A stretch of 64,000 nt of DNA from Avibacterium paragallinarum (GCF_900450705.1 NZ_UGHK01000002.1:434001-498000); one strand, 5' to 3'; numbered from the stretch's first letter, positions 46,620 through 56,987 are shown. Notes: generated by a model from the letters alone, not told the origin. Numbers and translations: made by a program.

Positions 46620-47120
46620 ATGGATAACAGAATGCAATTAAGAAATAGTCTAAAACTTGGTTTATTAAGTGCGGTGCTTTTTTTGCTTATTTCTTGTAAA
46701 GACCAAACTGCCAACATCGGCAGCCAAGCCCCTGATATTGCTGCTTTTGATTTGCAAGGCAACAAGGTGGAATTAAGCCAATTTACTGGGAAAAAATTGC
46801 TCATCAATTTTTGGTCAGAAACCTGTGGCATCTGTATTGTTGAAATGAAATTATTACAGCAATTTTCCCAAAGCTATCCCGAACACTTACAACTTTTAGC
46901 CATTAATATTGATGGTGAACGCGGTAACACGCAAGCTGTCGCAGAAAAAAATCAACTCACACTGCCGATTGCCAAAGATCAGCTTAATATCACGGCTGAA
47001 CGTTATCAGTTAGTTGGCACACCGACATCATTCGTGCTTGATCCTAAAGGAAAAATCCTTTATAAATTCGAGGGCTTAATCCCTGAGGACGAATTACGAA
47101 AACTATTTGAGGAAAAATAA
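46620..47120 (+). CDS. TlpA/ResA-like thioredoxin lipoprotein
   Basis: 166 aa from the first ATG (46632 is an alternative start). Signal sequence with lipobox LLISC, then a thioredoxin fold with active site ETCGIC and cis-Pro region VGTPTSFVLD. Probably membrane-anchored in the periplasm and involved in thiol chemistry. It overlaps the next gene, a small cytochrome c, by one base, which hints at a role in cytochrome reduction or maturation. Confidence 0.85.
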   Translation: MDNRMQLRNSLKLGLLSAVLFLLISCKDQTANIGSQAPDIAAFDLQGNKVELSQFTGKKLLINFWSETCGICIVEMKLLQQFSQSYPEHLQLLAINIDGERGNTQAVAEKNQLTLPIAKDQLNITAERYQLVGTPTSFVLDPKGKILYKFEGLIPEDELRKLFEEK

Positions 47121-47434
47121 TGAAAGGTTACGCTTCTACTCTATTTTTTATTGCAGGCTCGCTATTGGCGCTCAACAGCCACGCTAATGAAAGCCTTGAG
47201 CATACGCAAAAAATTTTTAATCGCTCTTGTGCAATGTGCCACGGCAAACAAGGGGAAAAATCAGCATTAAATCAATCTGCAATTATCAATAGCTTAAAAA
47301 CTGAAGAAATTCTCACCGCACTTGAAAAACGTAAGGCGGGGGAGATTGTCGGTGCAGGAAATGCGGCGAAATCTCGTTTAAGTGAAGAAGAAATGAAAGG
47401 ATTAGCGGAATACATTCCAACATTGAAAAAATAA
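47120..47434 (+). CDS. Small class I cytochrome c
   Basis: 104 aa with a signal peptide (cleavage near NSHANES) and a single heme c motif CAMCH at about residues 36-40, with C-terminal KGLAEYIPTL carrying no clear distal Met; the axial ligand may be elsewhere. Periplasmic. Translationally coupled to the thioredoxin-like lipoprotein. Confidence 0.85.
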   Translation: MKGYASTLFFIAGSLLALNSHANESLEHTQKIFNRSCAMCHGKQGEKSALNQSAIINSLKTEEILTALEKRKAGEIVGAGNAAKSRLSEEEMKGLAEYIPTLKK

Positions 47435-47443
47435 CATTAATGA

Positions 47444-47477
47444 AAAATCGGGCTACGTTGAATAGCCCGATTTTTTT
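47444..47477. terminator. Bidirectional terminator between cytochrome and nhaA
   Basis: AAAATCGGGCTA and TAGCCCGATTTT form a 12-bp stem followed by a T-run, preceded by an A-run, serving two converging genes. Confidence 0.92.
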
Positions 47478-47485
47478 ATCTCATA

Positions 47486-48658
47486 TTATCCCTTAGATTT
47501 CGTACAAACTTTTAGTAAGAAATAACCACCTACCGCTGAAATGGCTGAACCAAGTAAAATACCTACTCGAGCAAAGCTTGCCATTTCACTTGCCCCATCG
47601 CCACCAAAGGCAAGACCCGCTAAGAACATTGACATAGTAAAACCAATACCGCAGAGCAAGGCAATGGCGAAAATCTGTTTAAAATTAATTCCTTCAGGTA
47701 ATTTTGCAATACGGAATAATACAGAAAGATAACTAAACAAAAAGACACCCAATGGTTTTCCCAGTAATAGCCCTAAGATCACGCCTAAAGTGAGCGGTGA
47801 GCTTAAGGTGTCTAACCCCATTCCTGATAAGGATACCCCAGCATTGGAAAAGGCGAATAACGGTAAAATAAAGAAAGAACACCAAGGGGCTAAAATATGT
47901 TCCATATCGTGCAACACTTTTCTGCCGTTTTTGCCTTTGAGCGGAATACTAAAACCGATGATAACGCCAGCAAGCGTGGCGTGTACGCCTGATTTCAACA
48001 CCGATATCCATAATATTAAACCAACAATGGCATAAGCCCCTAAATTGGAAACCTTAAAGCGATTAAGTAAGATTAATCCAATAATCGCAATGCTAGCGAG
48101 AATTAATGCTCGTGTACTCAAATCATGTGAGAAAAATAATGCGATAACAATAATTGCTCCTAAATCATCAATGATCGCCAGTGCAAGTAAAAAGACTTTT
48201 AAGGCAAAAGGCACGCGACTACCAAGCAATCCTAGCACGCCTAACGCAAACGCAATATCCGTTGCCATCGGGATTGCCCAACCACCTTGATATTGTGGTG
48301 TGTCTTTCGTTATCAACCAGTAAACTAATGCGGGAACAATCATTCCTCCTAGTGCTGCAATCGCGGGAAAAATGGCTTTTTGATAACTTGAAATCGCCCC
48401 TGTAAGTAATTCTCTTTTTACTTCTAAACCCACAAGGACAAAAAACACTGCCATAAATCCATCATTGACCCACATAAATAAAGGCTTATTAATTTCTACA
48501 ATGGAACCAAATTGGATCACGACGGGAGCATCAAGAAAACTAAAATAAAAACGACTTAATGGGGTATTAGCAAGTAATATCGCAAATGCAGCAAAAAACA
48601 ATAAAAGCATTCCTCCCGCAGCTTCTAGTTTCATAAAATACCGAATATATCGAACCAT
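47486..48658 (-). CDS. nhaA: Na+/H+ antiporter NhaA
   Basis: 390 aa electrogenic antiporter with 11-12 helices. Family motifs [28 protein letters not shown] and the paired ion-binding Asp residues in [17 protein letters not shown] (about residues 161-177) are intact. Length equals E. coli NhaA. Confidence 0.96.
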   Translation of the reverse strand: MVRYIRYFMKLEAAGGMLLLFFAAFAILLANTPLSRFYFSFLDAPVVIQFGSIVEINKPLFMWVNDGFMAVFFVLVGLEVKRELLTGAISSYQKAIFPAIAALGGMIVPALVYWLITKDTPQYQGGWAIPMATDIAFALGVLGLLGSRVPFALKVFLLALAIIDDLGAIIVIALFFSHDLSTRALILASIAIIGLILLNRFKVSNLGAYAIVGLILWISVLKSGVHATLAGVIIGFSIPLKGKNGRKVLHDMEHILAPWCSFFILPLFAFSNAGVSLSGMGLDTLSSPLTLGVILGLLLGKPLGVFLFSYLSVLFRIAKLPEGINFKQIFAIALLCGIGFTMSMFLAGLAFGGDGASEMASFARVGILLGSAISAVGGYFLLKVCTKSKG

Positions 48659-48851
48659 TAATCTCTCCTAAATAAAATAGTGAACATAAAACACACAATG
48701 GATAATTTATTGATGATGAAATATTATCTCTCATTTTTTCTAACATATAAAAGAAAAATGGGTCAATATCAATCACCAAATTTTTTTCAATCATTAAATA
48801 ATTTTTGATTTTTTATTCAATTTTTAACCCTATTTTTCTACTAAAATATAA

Positions 48852-49570
48852 GGGGCTGTCCTAGATAACAACTAAAAAATCTATTTAGGTTAGAATGAAC
48901 CAATGAGAAAAAGTTGTCTAAGTCAGCACAAACAAAATAAACTCATTGAGCTATTTGTTGCAGGTGTTACTGCAAGGACAGCAGCAGAGTTAGTCAATGT
49001 AAACAAAACGACTGCCGCATATTACTTTCATCGTTTATGCCAACTCATCTATCAAAACAGCCTTCACTTAGAGATGTTTGAAGGTGAAATTGAAGCCGAT
49101 GAAAGTTATTTTGGCGGTGCTCGCAAAGGCAAACGTGGTCGTGGTGCGGCAGGGAAAATTGCGGTATTCGGGCTTCTCAAGCGCAATGGCAAGGTTTATA
49201 CCGTTGCGGTTCCAAATACGCAATCTGCCACCTTGTTACCCATTATTCGGGAGCAGGTAAAGCCTGATAGTATTGTTTACACCGATAATTATCGTAGTTA
49301 TGACGTGCTTGATGTGAGTGAATTTAGTCATTTTCGTATCAATCACAGCACACATTTTGCTGAAAATCATAACCACATTAACGGAATTGAGAATTTTTGG
49401 AGCCAAGCAAAACGCCATTTACGAAAATTTAATGGTATCCCAAAAGCGCATTTTGAGCTTTATTTAAAGGAATGTGAATGGCGTTTTAATTACAGCAACA
49501 TAAAAAGTCAAATTTCTATTTTAAAACAATTGGTTAAAGGGAGTTTAGTCTAGTTATCTAGGACAGCCCC
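48852..49570 (+). mobile_element. IS1016-like (IS1595 family) element, copy C, with TSD
   Basis: 719 bp with terminal repeats GGGGCTGTCCTAGATAAC. The flanks are AAATATAA on both sides (48844-48851 and 49571-49578), a perfect 8-bp target duplication. This is a simple transposition, unlike copies A and B. It lies in the nhaA-nrdA intergenic region, about 200 bp upstream of nrdA. Confidence 0.95.
48903..49553 (+). CDS. IS1016-like transposase (ISXO2-type DDE), copy C
   Basis: 216 aa, full length. It differs from copies A and B at a few positions (Cys near residue 5 and in HRLCQLIY, Arg after LLK), showing the three copies have diverged slightly. Confidence 0.93.
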   Translation: MRKSCLSQHKQNKLIELFVAGVTARTAAELVNVNKTTAAYYFHRLCQLIYQNSLHLEMFEGEIEADESYFGGARKGKRGRGAAGKIAVFGLLKRNGKVYTVAVPNTQSATLLPIIREQVKPDSIVYTDNYRSYDVLDVSEFSHFRINHSTHFAENHNHINGIENFWSQAKRHLRKFNGIPKAHFELYLKECEWRFNYSNIKSQISILKQLVKGSLV

Positions 49571-49725
49571 AAATATAAACATCATAAACAGAAAAATTAG
49601 ATTTATTATTTTTTCTTATGTATAAAGAACTTATTTTCTGTCAAGATTGAGATGAAAAATAACAGAAAATTTTATACTTGCAGTTTTCCCAATAACCCAT
49701 TATCTTGTATCCAATTTTCTATAAC

Positions 49726-49741
49726 CTACTAGATATTGTGT
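49726..49741 (+). promoter_or_regulatory. Putative NrdR box upstream of nrdA
   Basis: CTACTAGATATTGTGT matches the NrdR consensus ACACWATATATWGTGT at 13 of 16 positions, 31 bp before the nrdA ATG. NrdR boxes usually come in pairs; I see no convincing second one. Confidence 0.5.
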
Positions 49742-49772
49742 TTTAGTACAATACCAACAAATCGGATACTCT

Positions 49773-52043
49773 ATGAATAAAGCGATGATGGTCACCAAAC
49801 GTGACGGAAAACAAGAACCCATCAATTTAGACAAAATTCACCGAGTGATTACTTGGGCGGCTGAAGGGTTAGATAATGTTTCAGTATCTCAAGTAGAGCT
49901 GCGTTCTCACATTCAATTTTATGAAGGTATTCGCACTTCAGATATTCACGAGACTATTATTAAAGCGGCAGCGGATCTCATCAGTAAAGAAACCCCTGAT
50001 TATCAATATTTAGCGGCTCGCCTTGCAGTATTCCATTTGCGTAAAAAAGCCTATGGACATTTTGATCCACCACGTCTTTACGATCACGTTAAAAAATTGG
50101 TCCGTTTAGGGAAATATGATGAAGCCCTTTTAACCGATTATAGCCGTGAAGAATGGGACGAAATGGACGGTTTTTTAGATCACTGGCGTGATATGACTTT
50201 CTCTTATGCGGCGGTGAAACAGCTTGAGGGGAAATACCTCGTGCAAAATCGCGTTACCGGCGAAATTTATGAATCCGCACAGTTTTTATATATCTTAGTG
50301 GCGGCAAGTTTATTTTCTAACTATCCGAAAGAAACCCGTTTAGATTATGTACGTCGTTTCTATGATGCGACTTCCACATTCAAAATTTCGCTTCCTACGC
50401 CAATTATGGCGGGAGTGCGTACGCCTACACGTCAATTTAGTTCCTGTGTGCTAATTGAATGTGGTGATAGTTTAGATTCAATTAATGCTACTGCATCTGC
50501 CATTGTGAAATATGTATCGCAACGTGCGGGGATTGGTATTAATGCGGGGGCAATTCGTGCCTTAGGTAGCCCAATTCGTGGCGGTGAAGCATTCCATACG
50601 GGCTGTATTCCGTTCTATAAGTATTTCCAAACTGCAGTGAAATCTTGCTCGCAAGGTGGCGTACGTGGTGGTGCGGCGACCGTTTACTACCCGATTTGGC
50701 ATTTAGAAGTCGAAAGCCTATTGGTATTAAAAAATAACCGTGGCGTGGAAGATAACCGTGTTCGCCATATGGATTACGGTGTACAGCTCAATAAATTAAT
50801 GTATCAACGCTTAATCAAAGGTGGCGAAATCACCTTGTTTAGCCCTTCTGATGTGCCAGGGTTATATGAAGCGTTCTTTGCTGATCAAGATGAATTTGAA
50901 CGTCTTTATACCCAATACGAACAAGATCCAAACATTCGCAAACGTAGCGTAAAAGCCGTTGAACTGTTCTCACTATTAATGCAAGAACGTGCTTCAACAG
51001 GGCGTATCTATATTCAAAACGTGGATCACTGTAACACACATTCCCCATTTGATCCGAGTGTTGCTCCCGTGCGTCAATCAAACCTTTGTTTAGAAATTGC
51101 ACTGCCAACAAAACCGCTTTCTCACATTCACGATGAAGAAGGGGAAATTGCTCTTTGTACCCTTTCCGCCTTTAACTTGGGAGCAATTCAACACCTTGAT
51201 GAGCTGGAGGAACTGGCAGATCTCGCCGTGCGTGCATTAGATGCACTGTTAGATTACCAAGATTACCCTGTTCCTGCGGCAAAACGTAGCTCACTCGCTC
51301 GCCGTTCATTAGGTATTGGGGTGATTAACTATGCGTATTATCTCGCGAAAAATGGCGTTCGCTACTCTGATGGCAGTGCCAATGACCTCACTCACCGCAC
51401 TTTCGAGGCAATTCAATACTATCTTTTGAAAGCCTCAATGAATTTAGCCAAAGAGCTTGGAGCTTGTGAATATTTCAATCAAACCACGTATGCACAAGGC
51501 ATTTTACCGATTGATACTTACAAGAAAGATGTGGATAGCCTCACCAAAGAGCCATTGCATTACGACTGGGAAACCTTGCGTCAAGAAATCAAAACCATTG
51601 GCTTGCGTAACTCCACACTGACAGCCTTAATGCCATCAGAGACCTCATCACAAATTTCTAATGCCACCAATGGTATTGAACCACCACGTGGACACGTGAG
51701 TATTAAAGCCTCAAAAGACGGCATTTTACGCCAAGTTGTGCCAGATTATGAAAACTTAAGCGACAATTACGAATTATTATGGGACATTCCAAATAACGAT
51801 GGCTACTTACATCTGGTTGGGATTATGCAAAAATTCGTTGATCAAGCCATTTCAGCTAACACAAACTACGATCCTCAACGTTTTGAAGACGGCAAAGTGC
51901 CAATGAAAGTGCTATTAAAAGATTTATTAACTGCTTATAAATATGGATTAAAAACACTTTACTATCAAAATACTCGCGATGGTGCAGAAGACAGCCAAGA
52001 AGATCTTGATGACAGTTGTGCTGGCGGGGCTTGTAAAATTTAG
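49773..52043 (+). CDS. nrdA: Ribonucleoside-diphosphate reductase class Ia, alpha subunit
   Basis: 756 aa catalytic subunit making dNDPs. An N-terminal ATP-cone (about residues 5-95), the active-site region with SSCVLIECGDSLDS, NLCLEIALPTKP and the C-terminal redox pair in DDSCAGGACKI are present. The next gene is not nrdB: a terminator follows and then an unrelated gene. The beta subunit must be encoded elsewhere. Confidence 0.96.
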   Translation: MNKAMMVTKRDGKQEPINLDKIHRVITWAAEGLDNVSVSQVELRSHIQFYEGIRTSDIHETIIKAAADLISKETPDYQYLAARLAVFHLRKKAYGHFDPPRLYDHVKKLVRLGKYDEALLTDYSREEWDEMDGFLDHWRDMTFSYAAVKQLEGKYLVQNRVTGEIYESAQFLYILVAASLFSNYPKETRLDYVRRFYDATSTFKISLPTPIMAGVRTPTRQFSSCVLIECGDSLDSINATASAIVKYVSQRAGIGINAGAIRALGSPIRGGEAFHTGCIPFYKYFQTAVKSCSQGGVRGGAATVYYPIWHLEVESLLVLKNNRGVEDNRVRHMDYGVQLNKLMYQRLIKGGEITLFSPSDVPGLYEAFFADQDEFERLYTQYEQDPNIRKRSVKAVELFSLLMQERASTGRIYIQNVDHCNTHSPFDPSVAPVRQSNLCLEIALPTKPLSHIHDEEGEIALCTLSAFNLGAIQHLDELEELADLAVRALDALLDYQDYPVPAAKRSSLARRSLGIGVINYAYYLAKNGVRYSDGSANDLTHRTFEAIQYYLLKASMNLAKELGACEYFNQTTYAQGILPIDTYKKDVDSLTKEPLHYDWETLRQEIKTIGLRNSTLTALMPSETSSQISNATNGIEPPRGHVSIKASKDGILRQVVPDYENLSDNYELLWDIPNNDGYLHLVGIMQKFVDQAISANTNYDPQRFEDGKVPMKVLLKDLLTAYKYGLKTLYYQNTRDGAEDSQEDLDDSCAGGACKI

Positions 52044-52077
52044 TTTATATATATCAGTAAAATGAGCAAAGTGTAAA

Positions 52078-52104
52078 GTGCGGTTAAATATAACCGCCTT
52101 TTTT
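52078..52104 (+). terminator. nrdA terminator
   Basis: GCGGTTA and TAACCGC pair around AATA, followed by CTTTTTTAC. The 5' arm overlaps an AAAGTGCGGT uptake signal. Confidence 0.82.
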
Positions 52105-52131
52105 ACTTATTATTTTATTAAGGATAAAACA

Positions 52132-53220
52132 TTGGAAGTTGATTATTTTCTTATTTTCACGCTTTGTATTATTAGCCTACAATTCTTGATTTTTGTTTTC
52201 ACAAAAACATTATCTTGGTTGTATGTTAAAAACAGCACACTTTCCTATCGGCTTTTTGTTGCAAGTCTCTACATAAGTATTAATAGCATTTTCTTACTTA
52301 CCGTATTCCATATTTATCCAATGTTTCGTATTGGTGCATTTATTCTGGTGATACTCCTTTTTTCCTCCTTTAGTAGTCTGCTGTGTAGTGTTGTTTATCT
52401 ATTATTAAAAAAAACAAAATATGGTATAAAATCATACAACATATTAACTTGGCTATATCCTGTAGGTCTATGTAGCATAATTGGAACCAGCGTTTATAAT
52501 GCTTATACCCCTGTAGTCATTCACTATGAAATTGAGATAGATAAGCCTTTGTCCCCTTTACGTATCGGTATGGCAAGCGATTTGCATCTAGGACGATTAT
52601 TTGGTTGTACGCAGTTAGATAAACTTTCTCATATTATGAATAAAGAGAATGTTGATATTATATTACTGCCTGGAGATATTATGGATGACAATATTGATTC
52701 TTATATTGCAGAAAATATGTCTTCTCACCTTTCAAAATTAAAAGCTCCTCTTGGTGTTTATGCCACCCTAGGTAACCACGACTTTTTAGGAAAAGAACAA
52801 GAGATTTCTCAGGAACTCCGAAAAGTTGGTATTAGGGTTCTAATGGATAATATAGCAAATATTAATAATAGATTTATCCTTATAGGGCGTAATGATAAAT
52901 TATTCCAAAAGCGGCTAAAAACCGCACAACTTCTTGAAACAGTGAATACTAACTTGCCTATATTTCTGCTTGATCATCGTCCCAATGAAATTCTTGAGCA
53001 TTCCTTTCTTCCTATTGATATCCAAGTTTCAGGACACGCTCATAAAGGACAAATTTTTCCAGGTAATATTATTACTAAATTATTATATGATTTAGATTAC
53101 GGCTATAAAAAAATTGGTAAGGGACATTTTTTCGTTACCTCAGGCTATGGTTTTTGGGGCGTTCCTATGCGATTAGGCTCGCAATCCGAAGTATTCATTA
53201 TTGATGTAAAAGGCAAATAG
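52132..53220 (+). CDS. Membrane-anchored metallophosphoesterase (YkuE-like)
   Basis: From TTG 52132 (preceded by AAGGAT) the protein has 362 aa; the longer GTG frame begins inside the nrdA terminator. Four hydrophobic N-terminal helices are followed by a calcineurin-like phosphoesterase domain with ASDLHLGRLFG, LPGDIMDDN, LGNHDFLG, and VSGHAHKGQIFPGN. Substrate unknown. It is followed 8 bp later by a solute-binding protein gene, so the two may be cotranscribed. Confidence 0.85.
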   Translation: MEVDYFLIFTLCIISLQFLIFVFTKTLSWLYVKNSTLSYRLFVASLYISINSIFLLTVFHIYPMFRIGAFILVILLFSSFSSLLCSVVYLLLKKTKYGIKSYNILTWLYPVGLCSIIGTSVYNAYTPVVIHYEIEIDKPLSPLRIGMASDLHLGRLFGCTQLDKLSHIMNKENVDIILLPGDIMDDNIDSYIAENMSSHLSKLKAPLGVYATLGNHDFLGKEQEISQELRKVGIRVLMDNIANINNRFILIGRNDKLFQKRLKTAQLLETVNTNLPIFLLDHRPNEILEHSFLPIDIQVSGHAHKGQIFPGNIITKLLYDLDYGYKKIGKGHFFVTSGYGFWGVPMRLGSQSEVFIIDVKGK

Positions 53221-53228
53221 GAGCAAAA

Positions 53229-54278
53229 ATGAATTTATTAAATAATAAATTGAACAAAATTCTAACCGCACTTTGTTTTGGTATTCCTTTACTCTCCCCC
53301 TCACTCGCAAAAGCTGAAGGGAAATTGACGGTTTACTGTAGTGTGCAACATACAACTTGTGAAAAAATCACACAGGCATTTAGTAAAAAATACAATATTA
53401 GAACTCAATTTGTACGTAATAGTACTGGGGCAACGTTATCTAGGCTAAAAGCAGAAAAATCTAACCCTCAAGCTGATGTATGGTATGGAGGAACGATTGA
53501 TCTTCATTACCAAGCCGGTGATTTAGGTTTGCTCACACCATATCGTTCTCCCATGCAAGCTGAGACTATGCCGAACTTTAAAACACTATTAGAAAAAAAA
53601 GGTGATCTCACATCGATTATTTATATGCTCGTACTGGGTATAGGGGTCAATACAAAAAAATTTGATGAACTGAATATCAAAGAATACCCAAAATGCTGGA
53701 AGGATTTATTAGATCCTCGTTTAAAAGATCAAATCCAGATACCTGATCCTCAACTTTCTGGAACAACTTATACACTAATCAGTACGCTGATCACACTTTG
53801 GGGGGAAGACAAAGCTTTTGAGTTTTTAAAACAGCTGGATCACAATGTTTCACAATATTTAAAAAGTAACCAAGTAACGAGCAATCTCGCCCGTGGAGAA
53901 AGTGCTGTTACCGTAGGATTCATTCATAGTTACGCTACGGAAAAAGAAAATGGTGCCCCCGTAGAAGCCATTTTGCCTTGCGAAGGAGATAGTTATTCTT
54001 TGGGGGGAATGAGTATTATTAGAGGAGCCAGAAACTTGGACAATGCAAAATTATTTGTAGATTGGGCTTTATCCAAAGATGCCCAAGAAATCCCTTGGAA
54101 AGAAGCTAAAGTTTACCAAATTCCAACTAACATTTATGCTGAAGCATCCCCTAATTCAATCGATCCAAAAACCTTAAAATTAATGGATATTGATTTTGAA
54201 CGATTTGGGAATGCAAATGAAGGGAAAAGACTCATTCATAAATGGGTAGAAGAGATTAAATTAAAAAACTCAAACTAA
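53229..54278 (+). CDS. ABC transporter solute-binding protein, AfuA-like (orphan)
   Basis: 349 aa with a signal peptide (cleavage near LAKAEG) and a family 1 extracellular solute-binding fold: LTVYCSVQHTTCEKITQAFS, STGATLSRLKAEKSNPQADV and a C-terminal domain with SYSLGGMSIIRGARN. This resembles Pasteurellaceae AfuA proteins, annotated as ferric-binding but shown in Actinobacillus to bind hexose phosphates. No permease or ATPase gene is adjacent. Preceded by AGGAGC. Confidence 0.82.
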   Translation: MNLLNNKLNKILTALCFGIPLLSPSLAKAEGKLTVYCSVQHTTCEKITQAFSKKYNIRTQFVRNSTGATLSRLKAEKSNPQADVWYGGTIDLHYQAGDLGLLTPYRSPMQAETMPNFKTLLEKKGDLTSIIYMLVLGIGVNTKKFDELNIKEYPKCWKDLLDPRLKDQIQIPDPQLSGTTYTLISTLITLWGEDKAFEFLKQLDHNVSQYLKSNQVTSNLARGESAVTVGFIHSYATEKENGAPVEAILPCEGDSYSLGGMSIIRGARNLDNAKLFVDWALSKDAQEIPWKEAKVYQIPTNIYAEASPNSIDPKTLKLMDIDFERFGNANEGKRLIHKWVEEIKLKNSN

Positions 54279-54353
54279 CTTCATCAGTATAAAAGCAATA
54301 TTGGCAGATAATGCATATCTGCCAAGTAAATCTGTTTTCGCACAGAAGCTTTT

Positions 54354-55412
54354 CTATATTCCTGTTCTCCCAGTTCCTTTAAGACAACGAAGTACGATAG
54401 TTTCTATACTTTCTTCCGCTTGCTTACCTAATTTTTGTACCAAAGATTTTTTCACTTTGTATTTCACTGCAAGTACTGTCTTTACCTTAATTGCTTGTAA
54501 AATAAGATCATCACTGGTTGTAATCTCATCAATCAAATTTAACTTCAATGCTTGTTGCCCAAACCAATGCTCTCCCGTTGCAATCTGTTCTACATCAATC
54601 TGTGGACGATGCTGTACTACAAATTGTTTAAATAATTGATGGGTTTCCTCCAATTCTTTCTGAAATTTCTGCTTACCTTTATCCGTATTCTCCCCTAATA
54701 ATGTTACGGTGCGTTTATATTCACCGGCTGTCATTACATCTACATCTACATCGTGTTTTTTTAAGAGACGATGAATATTTGGTACTTGTGCCACGACCCC
54801 TATCGATCCAATAATGGCAAATGGTGCGGCAATAATTTTATCCGCCACGCACGCCATCATATAACCACCACTCGCAGCCACTTTATCTACCGCTACAGTT
54901 AATTTTATCTGATGCTGCTTTAAACGTGCTAATTGTGATGCAGCTAAACCATAACCATGCACAACCCCGCCTGGGCTTTCTAAACAAAGTAAGACTTCAT
55001 CTTCTGGCTTTGCTACAGCAATAATTGCACTCACTTCTTCGCGAAGAGCCGCGGTTTCTGAAGCTAAAATATCCCCTTTAAAATTCAAAACAAATAAATG
55101 CGGTTTCCGTTCATTTCTTGCATCTTTCCCTGTTTTACACTTTTCTTTTTCTGCTTTGGCTTTTTGTTTTTCTTCTTTTTTACGTACCTTTTCCGTATAT
55201 TTTAATACCTCTTCAGAAAGATGAAAGTCCGCTAATCGTTTCACATTTTTTTGATATTCTTGTGACAAATCTGTAACTACTAACTCCCCTACTTGATGCA
55301 TTTTTTTCTGCTTAAAGGAAAGTATCACCACTATAAAAGCAATGATTACCAAAAATAATGTCAGTATCTCTAAAATAAATAAACCATAGCCTACCGCTAA
55401 TTCCGACCACAT
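54354..55412 (-). CDS. sohB: Inner-membrane protease SohB (S49)
   Basis: 352 aa serine protease of the signal-peptide peptidase family. N-terminal membrane helix (about residues 8-30), Lys-rich linker, then the S49 domain with LCLESPGGVVHGYGLA, the nucleophile region KVAASGGYMMAC and IIGSIGVVAQVPN. Length equals E. coli SohB. Confidence 0.94.
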   Translation of the reverse strand: MWSELAVGYGLFILEILTLFLVIIAFIVVILSFKQKKMHQVGELVVTDLSQEYQKNVKRLADFHLSEEVLKYTEKVRKKEEKQKAKAEKEKCKTGKDARNERKPHLFVLNFKGDILASETAALREEVSAIIAVAKPEDEVLLCLESPGGVVHGYGLAASQLARLKQHQIKLTVAVDKVAASGGYMMACVADKIIAAPFAIIGSIGVVAQVPNIHRLLKKHDVDVDVMTAGEYKRTVTLLGENTDKGKQKFQKELEETHQLFKQFVVQHRPQIDVEQIATGEHWFGQQALKLNLIDEITTSDDLILQAIKVKTVLAVKYKVKKSLVQKLGKQAEESIETIVLRCLKGTGRTGI

Positions 55413-55548
55413 AATCTGTCCTTATACTTAAATAAAATGGAAGTACGATCATAACGGATTTTTAGCAAAGTGCAATTTTCTACTGATTATTCACAATTAA
55501 GAAAAAATCTTTTTCCATCTCTTTTATTTACTAAAAATATATAGGCTC

Positions 55549-55554
55549 TATAAT
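55549..55554 (+). promoter_or_regulatory. Likely -10 of azoR promoter
   Basis: TATAAT lies 37 bp before the azoR ATG. The -35 region is not clear. Transcription would now run into the IS3-family element. Confidence 0.4.
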
Positions 55555-55591
55555 GCCCCGCATTACGATAAACAAAAATTAAGGTTTTATT

Positions 55592-55625
55592 ATGCAAAAA
55601 GTATTAGTTTTAAAATCCAGCATTT
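55592..55625 (+). pseudogene. azoR: azoR 5' fragment (split by IS3-family element)
   Basis: ATG at 55592 opens MQKVLVLKSS, the N-terminus of an FMN-dependent NADH-azoreductase. After 10 codons and the bases ATTT it is cut by the IS. The frame resumes at 57044 with the same ATTT: removing the element and one ATTT restores [11 protein letters not shown], the flavodoxin-fold phosphate-binding loop. Confidence 0.9.
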
Positions 55626-55647
55626 GATCTGCCCCCAAAAAGTTAGA

Positions 55648-56454
55648 CTATATTCTAATTTCATTCAAGGACTGAGTTCTGTATTCCACAGGGCTTAGTC
55701 CTTTGAGCTTCACTTGAATACGCTCATTGTTGTAGTAATGAATGTACTCGTGAATCACTTTTTCAAGCTGTTCAAAGGTTTCAAACCGCTTGCCAAAGTA
55801 ACATTCCGTCTTCAATCGCCCGAAAAATCTTTCCATCGCACCATTATCAAGGCAATTGCCTTTTCTCGATATACTTTGCGTAATACCGTATTTTTTCAAT
55901 ATCTCCTGATAACCCATCATTTGATACTGCCATCCTTGGTCGGAATGCAGTATCGGTTTTTCCCCCGCTAATCGGTTCACCGCCTGGGTCAACATTCTGG
56001 TTATCTGCTCAAAATTCGGACTTCTCGCCACATCATAAGCAATAATTTCGTTATTAAACAAGTCTTTAATCGGCGATAAATACACTTTGCCTTCCGCATA
56101 TTTGAACTCGGTGATATCCGTTACCCACTTCTCATTCGGCATCGTTGCCGTAAAATCCCGTTGCAACAGATTATCGGCAATGTGTCCCACTTTGCCTTGG
56201 TAAGAACGATATTTTTTCTGCTTACTTTTTCCTTTTAACCCCAAACGTTGCATTATCGCTTGCCCCCTTTTGTGGTTGATAATCAAGTATTTCCTTAATT
56301 CCAAGGTAATTCGACGATAACCATAATTTTCGTCATTTTTGCGATAAATTTCCTCTATTTTCTGTGAAATCGCTACATTTTTATCCGACTTTGGCTTGAG
56401 ATGATAAAAGAACGAACTGCGTGCCAATCCGATTAGCCTGAGTAACAATTCCAA
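55648..56454 (-). CDS. IS3-family transposase OrfB, copy 2
   Basis: 268 codons with the same DDE core as copy 1. The final Glu is in [13 protein letters not shown] (copy 1 has GAMESFFGR). A handful of other substitutions are visible, such as Tyr for Cys in the TEFK-A-E region. Confidence 0.92.
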   Translation of the reverse strand: MELLLRLIGLARSSFFYHLKPKSDKNVAISQKIEEIYRKNDENYGYRRITLELRKYLIINHKRGQAIMQRLGLKGKSKQKKYRSYQGKVGHIADNLLQRDFTATMPNEKWVTDITEFKYAEGKVYLSPIKDLFNNEIIAYDVARSPNFEQITRMLTQAVNRLAGEKPILHSDQGWQYQMMGYQEILKKYGITQSISRKGNCLDNGAMERFFGRLKTECYFGKRFETFEQLEKVIHEYIHYYNNERIQVKLKGLSPVEYRTQSLNEIRI

Positions 56455-56477
56455 CGGGAAACGCGAGCGTAAGGCAT

Positions 56478-56987
56478 TTACGATGACGGCTTTTTCTGCA
56501 TTTTTTGTTGGTTGAGTTCCTGCAACTTTTTTAGCATTGCATTCTCCGCTTCTAATTCCAAAATTCGGTAACGCAAGCGTTCTTCTTCTGTTTTGGGCGT
56601 TGGTGGCATTTTAGGTGAGTTGAGTTTCATACTTGGACGACCTTTAGGTTTGAGTAATAACCCATCTATACCTTGTTTTTCAAAGCGTTGCAACCATTGA
56701 CTAATTATCCCTGAACTGGGGATATCAAAGCGAAAGCAGGCGGCTTCAGCGGAGCACTGGCCTTTTTTGATAGCTTGAATAACCTTTAATTTAAACTCAA
56801 CAGAATAACATCGTTTTTTACCTAATACAGCTAATCCATTGATTCCATTATGATTAAATTTCGCAATCCAACGTGCTAACGTGCTTTGGGGAAGCTGAAA
56901 ATACTGGCGAGTAAGCGAACGGTTTTTTCCATTTTGATGATAAAAGTCGAGCACTTGTTGTTTGAAACGTTGAGTATATTTAGTCAT
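56478..56987 (-). CDS. IS3-family transposase OrfA, copy 2
   Basis: 169 aa, nearly identical to copy 1 (Arg for His in CFRFDIPSS). It encodes the HTH region and coiled coil and, like copy 1, should make OrfAB by -1 frameshifting at A AAA AAG. Confidence 0.92.
   Translation of the reverse strand: MTKYTQRFKQQVLDFYHQNGKNRSLTRQYFQLPQSTLARWIAKFNHNGINGLAVLGKKRCYSVEFKLKVIQAIKKGQCSAEAACFRFDIPSSGIISQWLQRFEKQGIDGLLLKPKGRPSMKLNSPKMPPTPKTEEERLRYRILELEAENAMLKKLQELNQQKMQKKPSS

Noticed and set aside
52078-52131. Metallophosphoesterase start at GTG 52078
   Set aside because: It would start in the nrdA terminator stem; TTG 52132 has AAGGAT at proper spacing.
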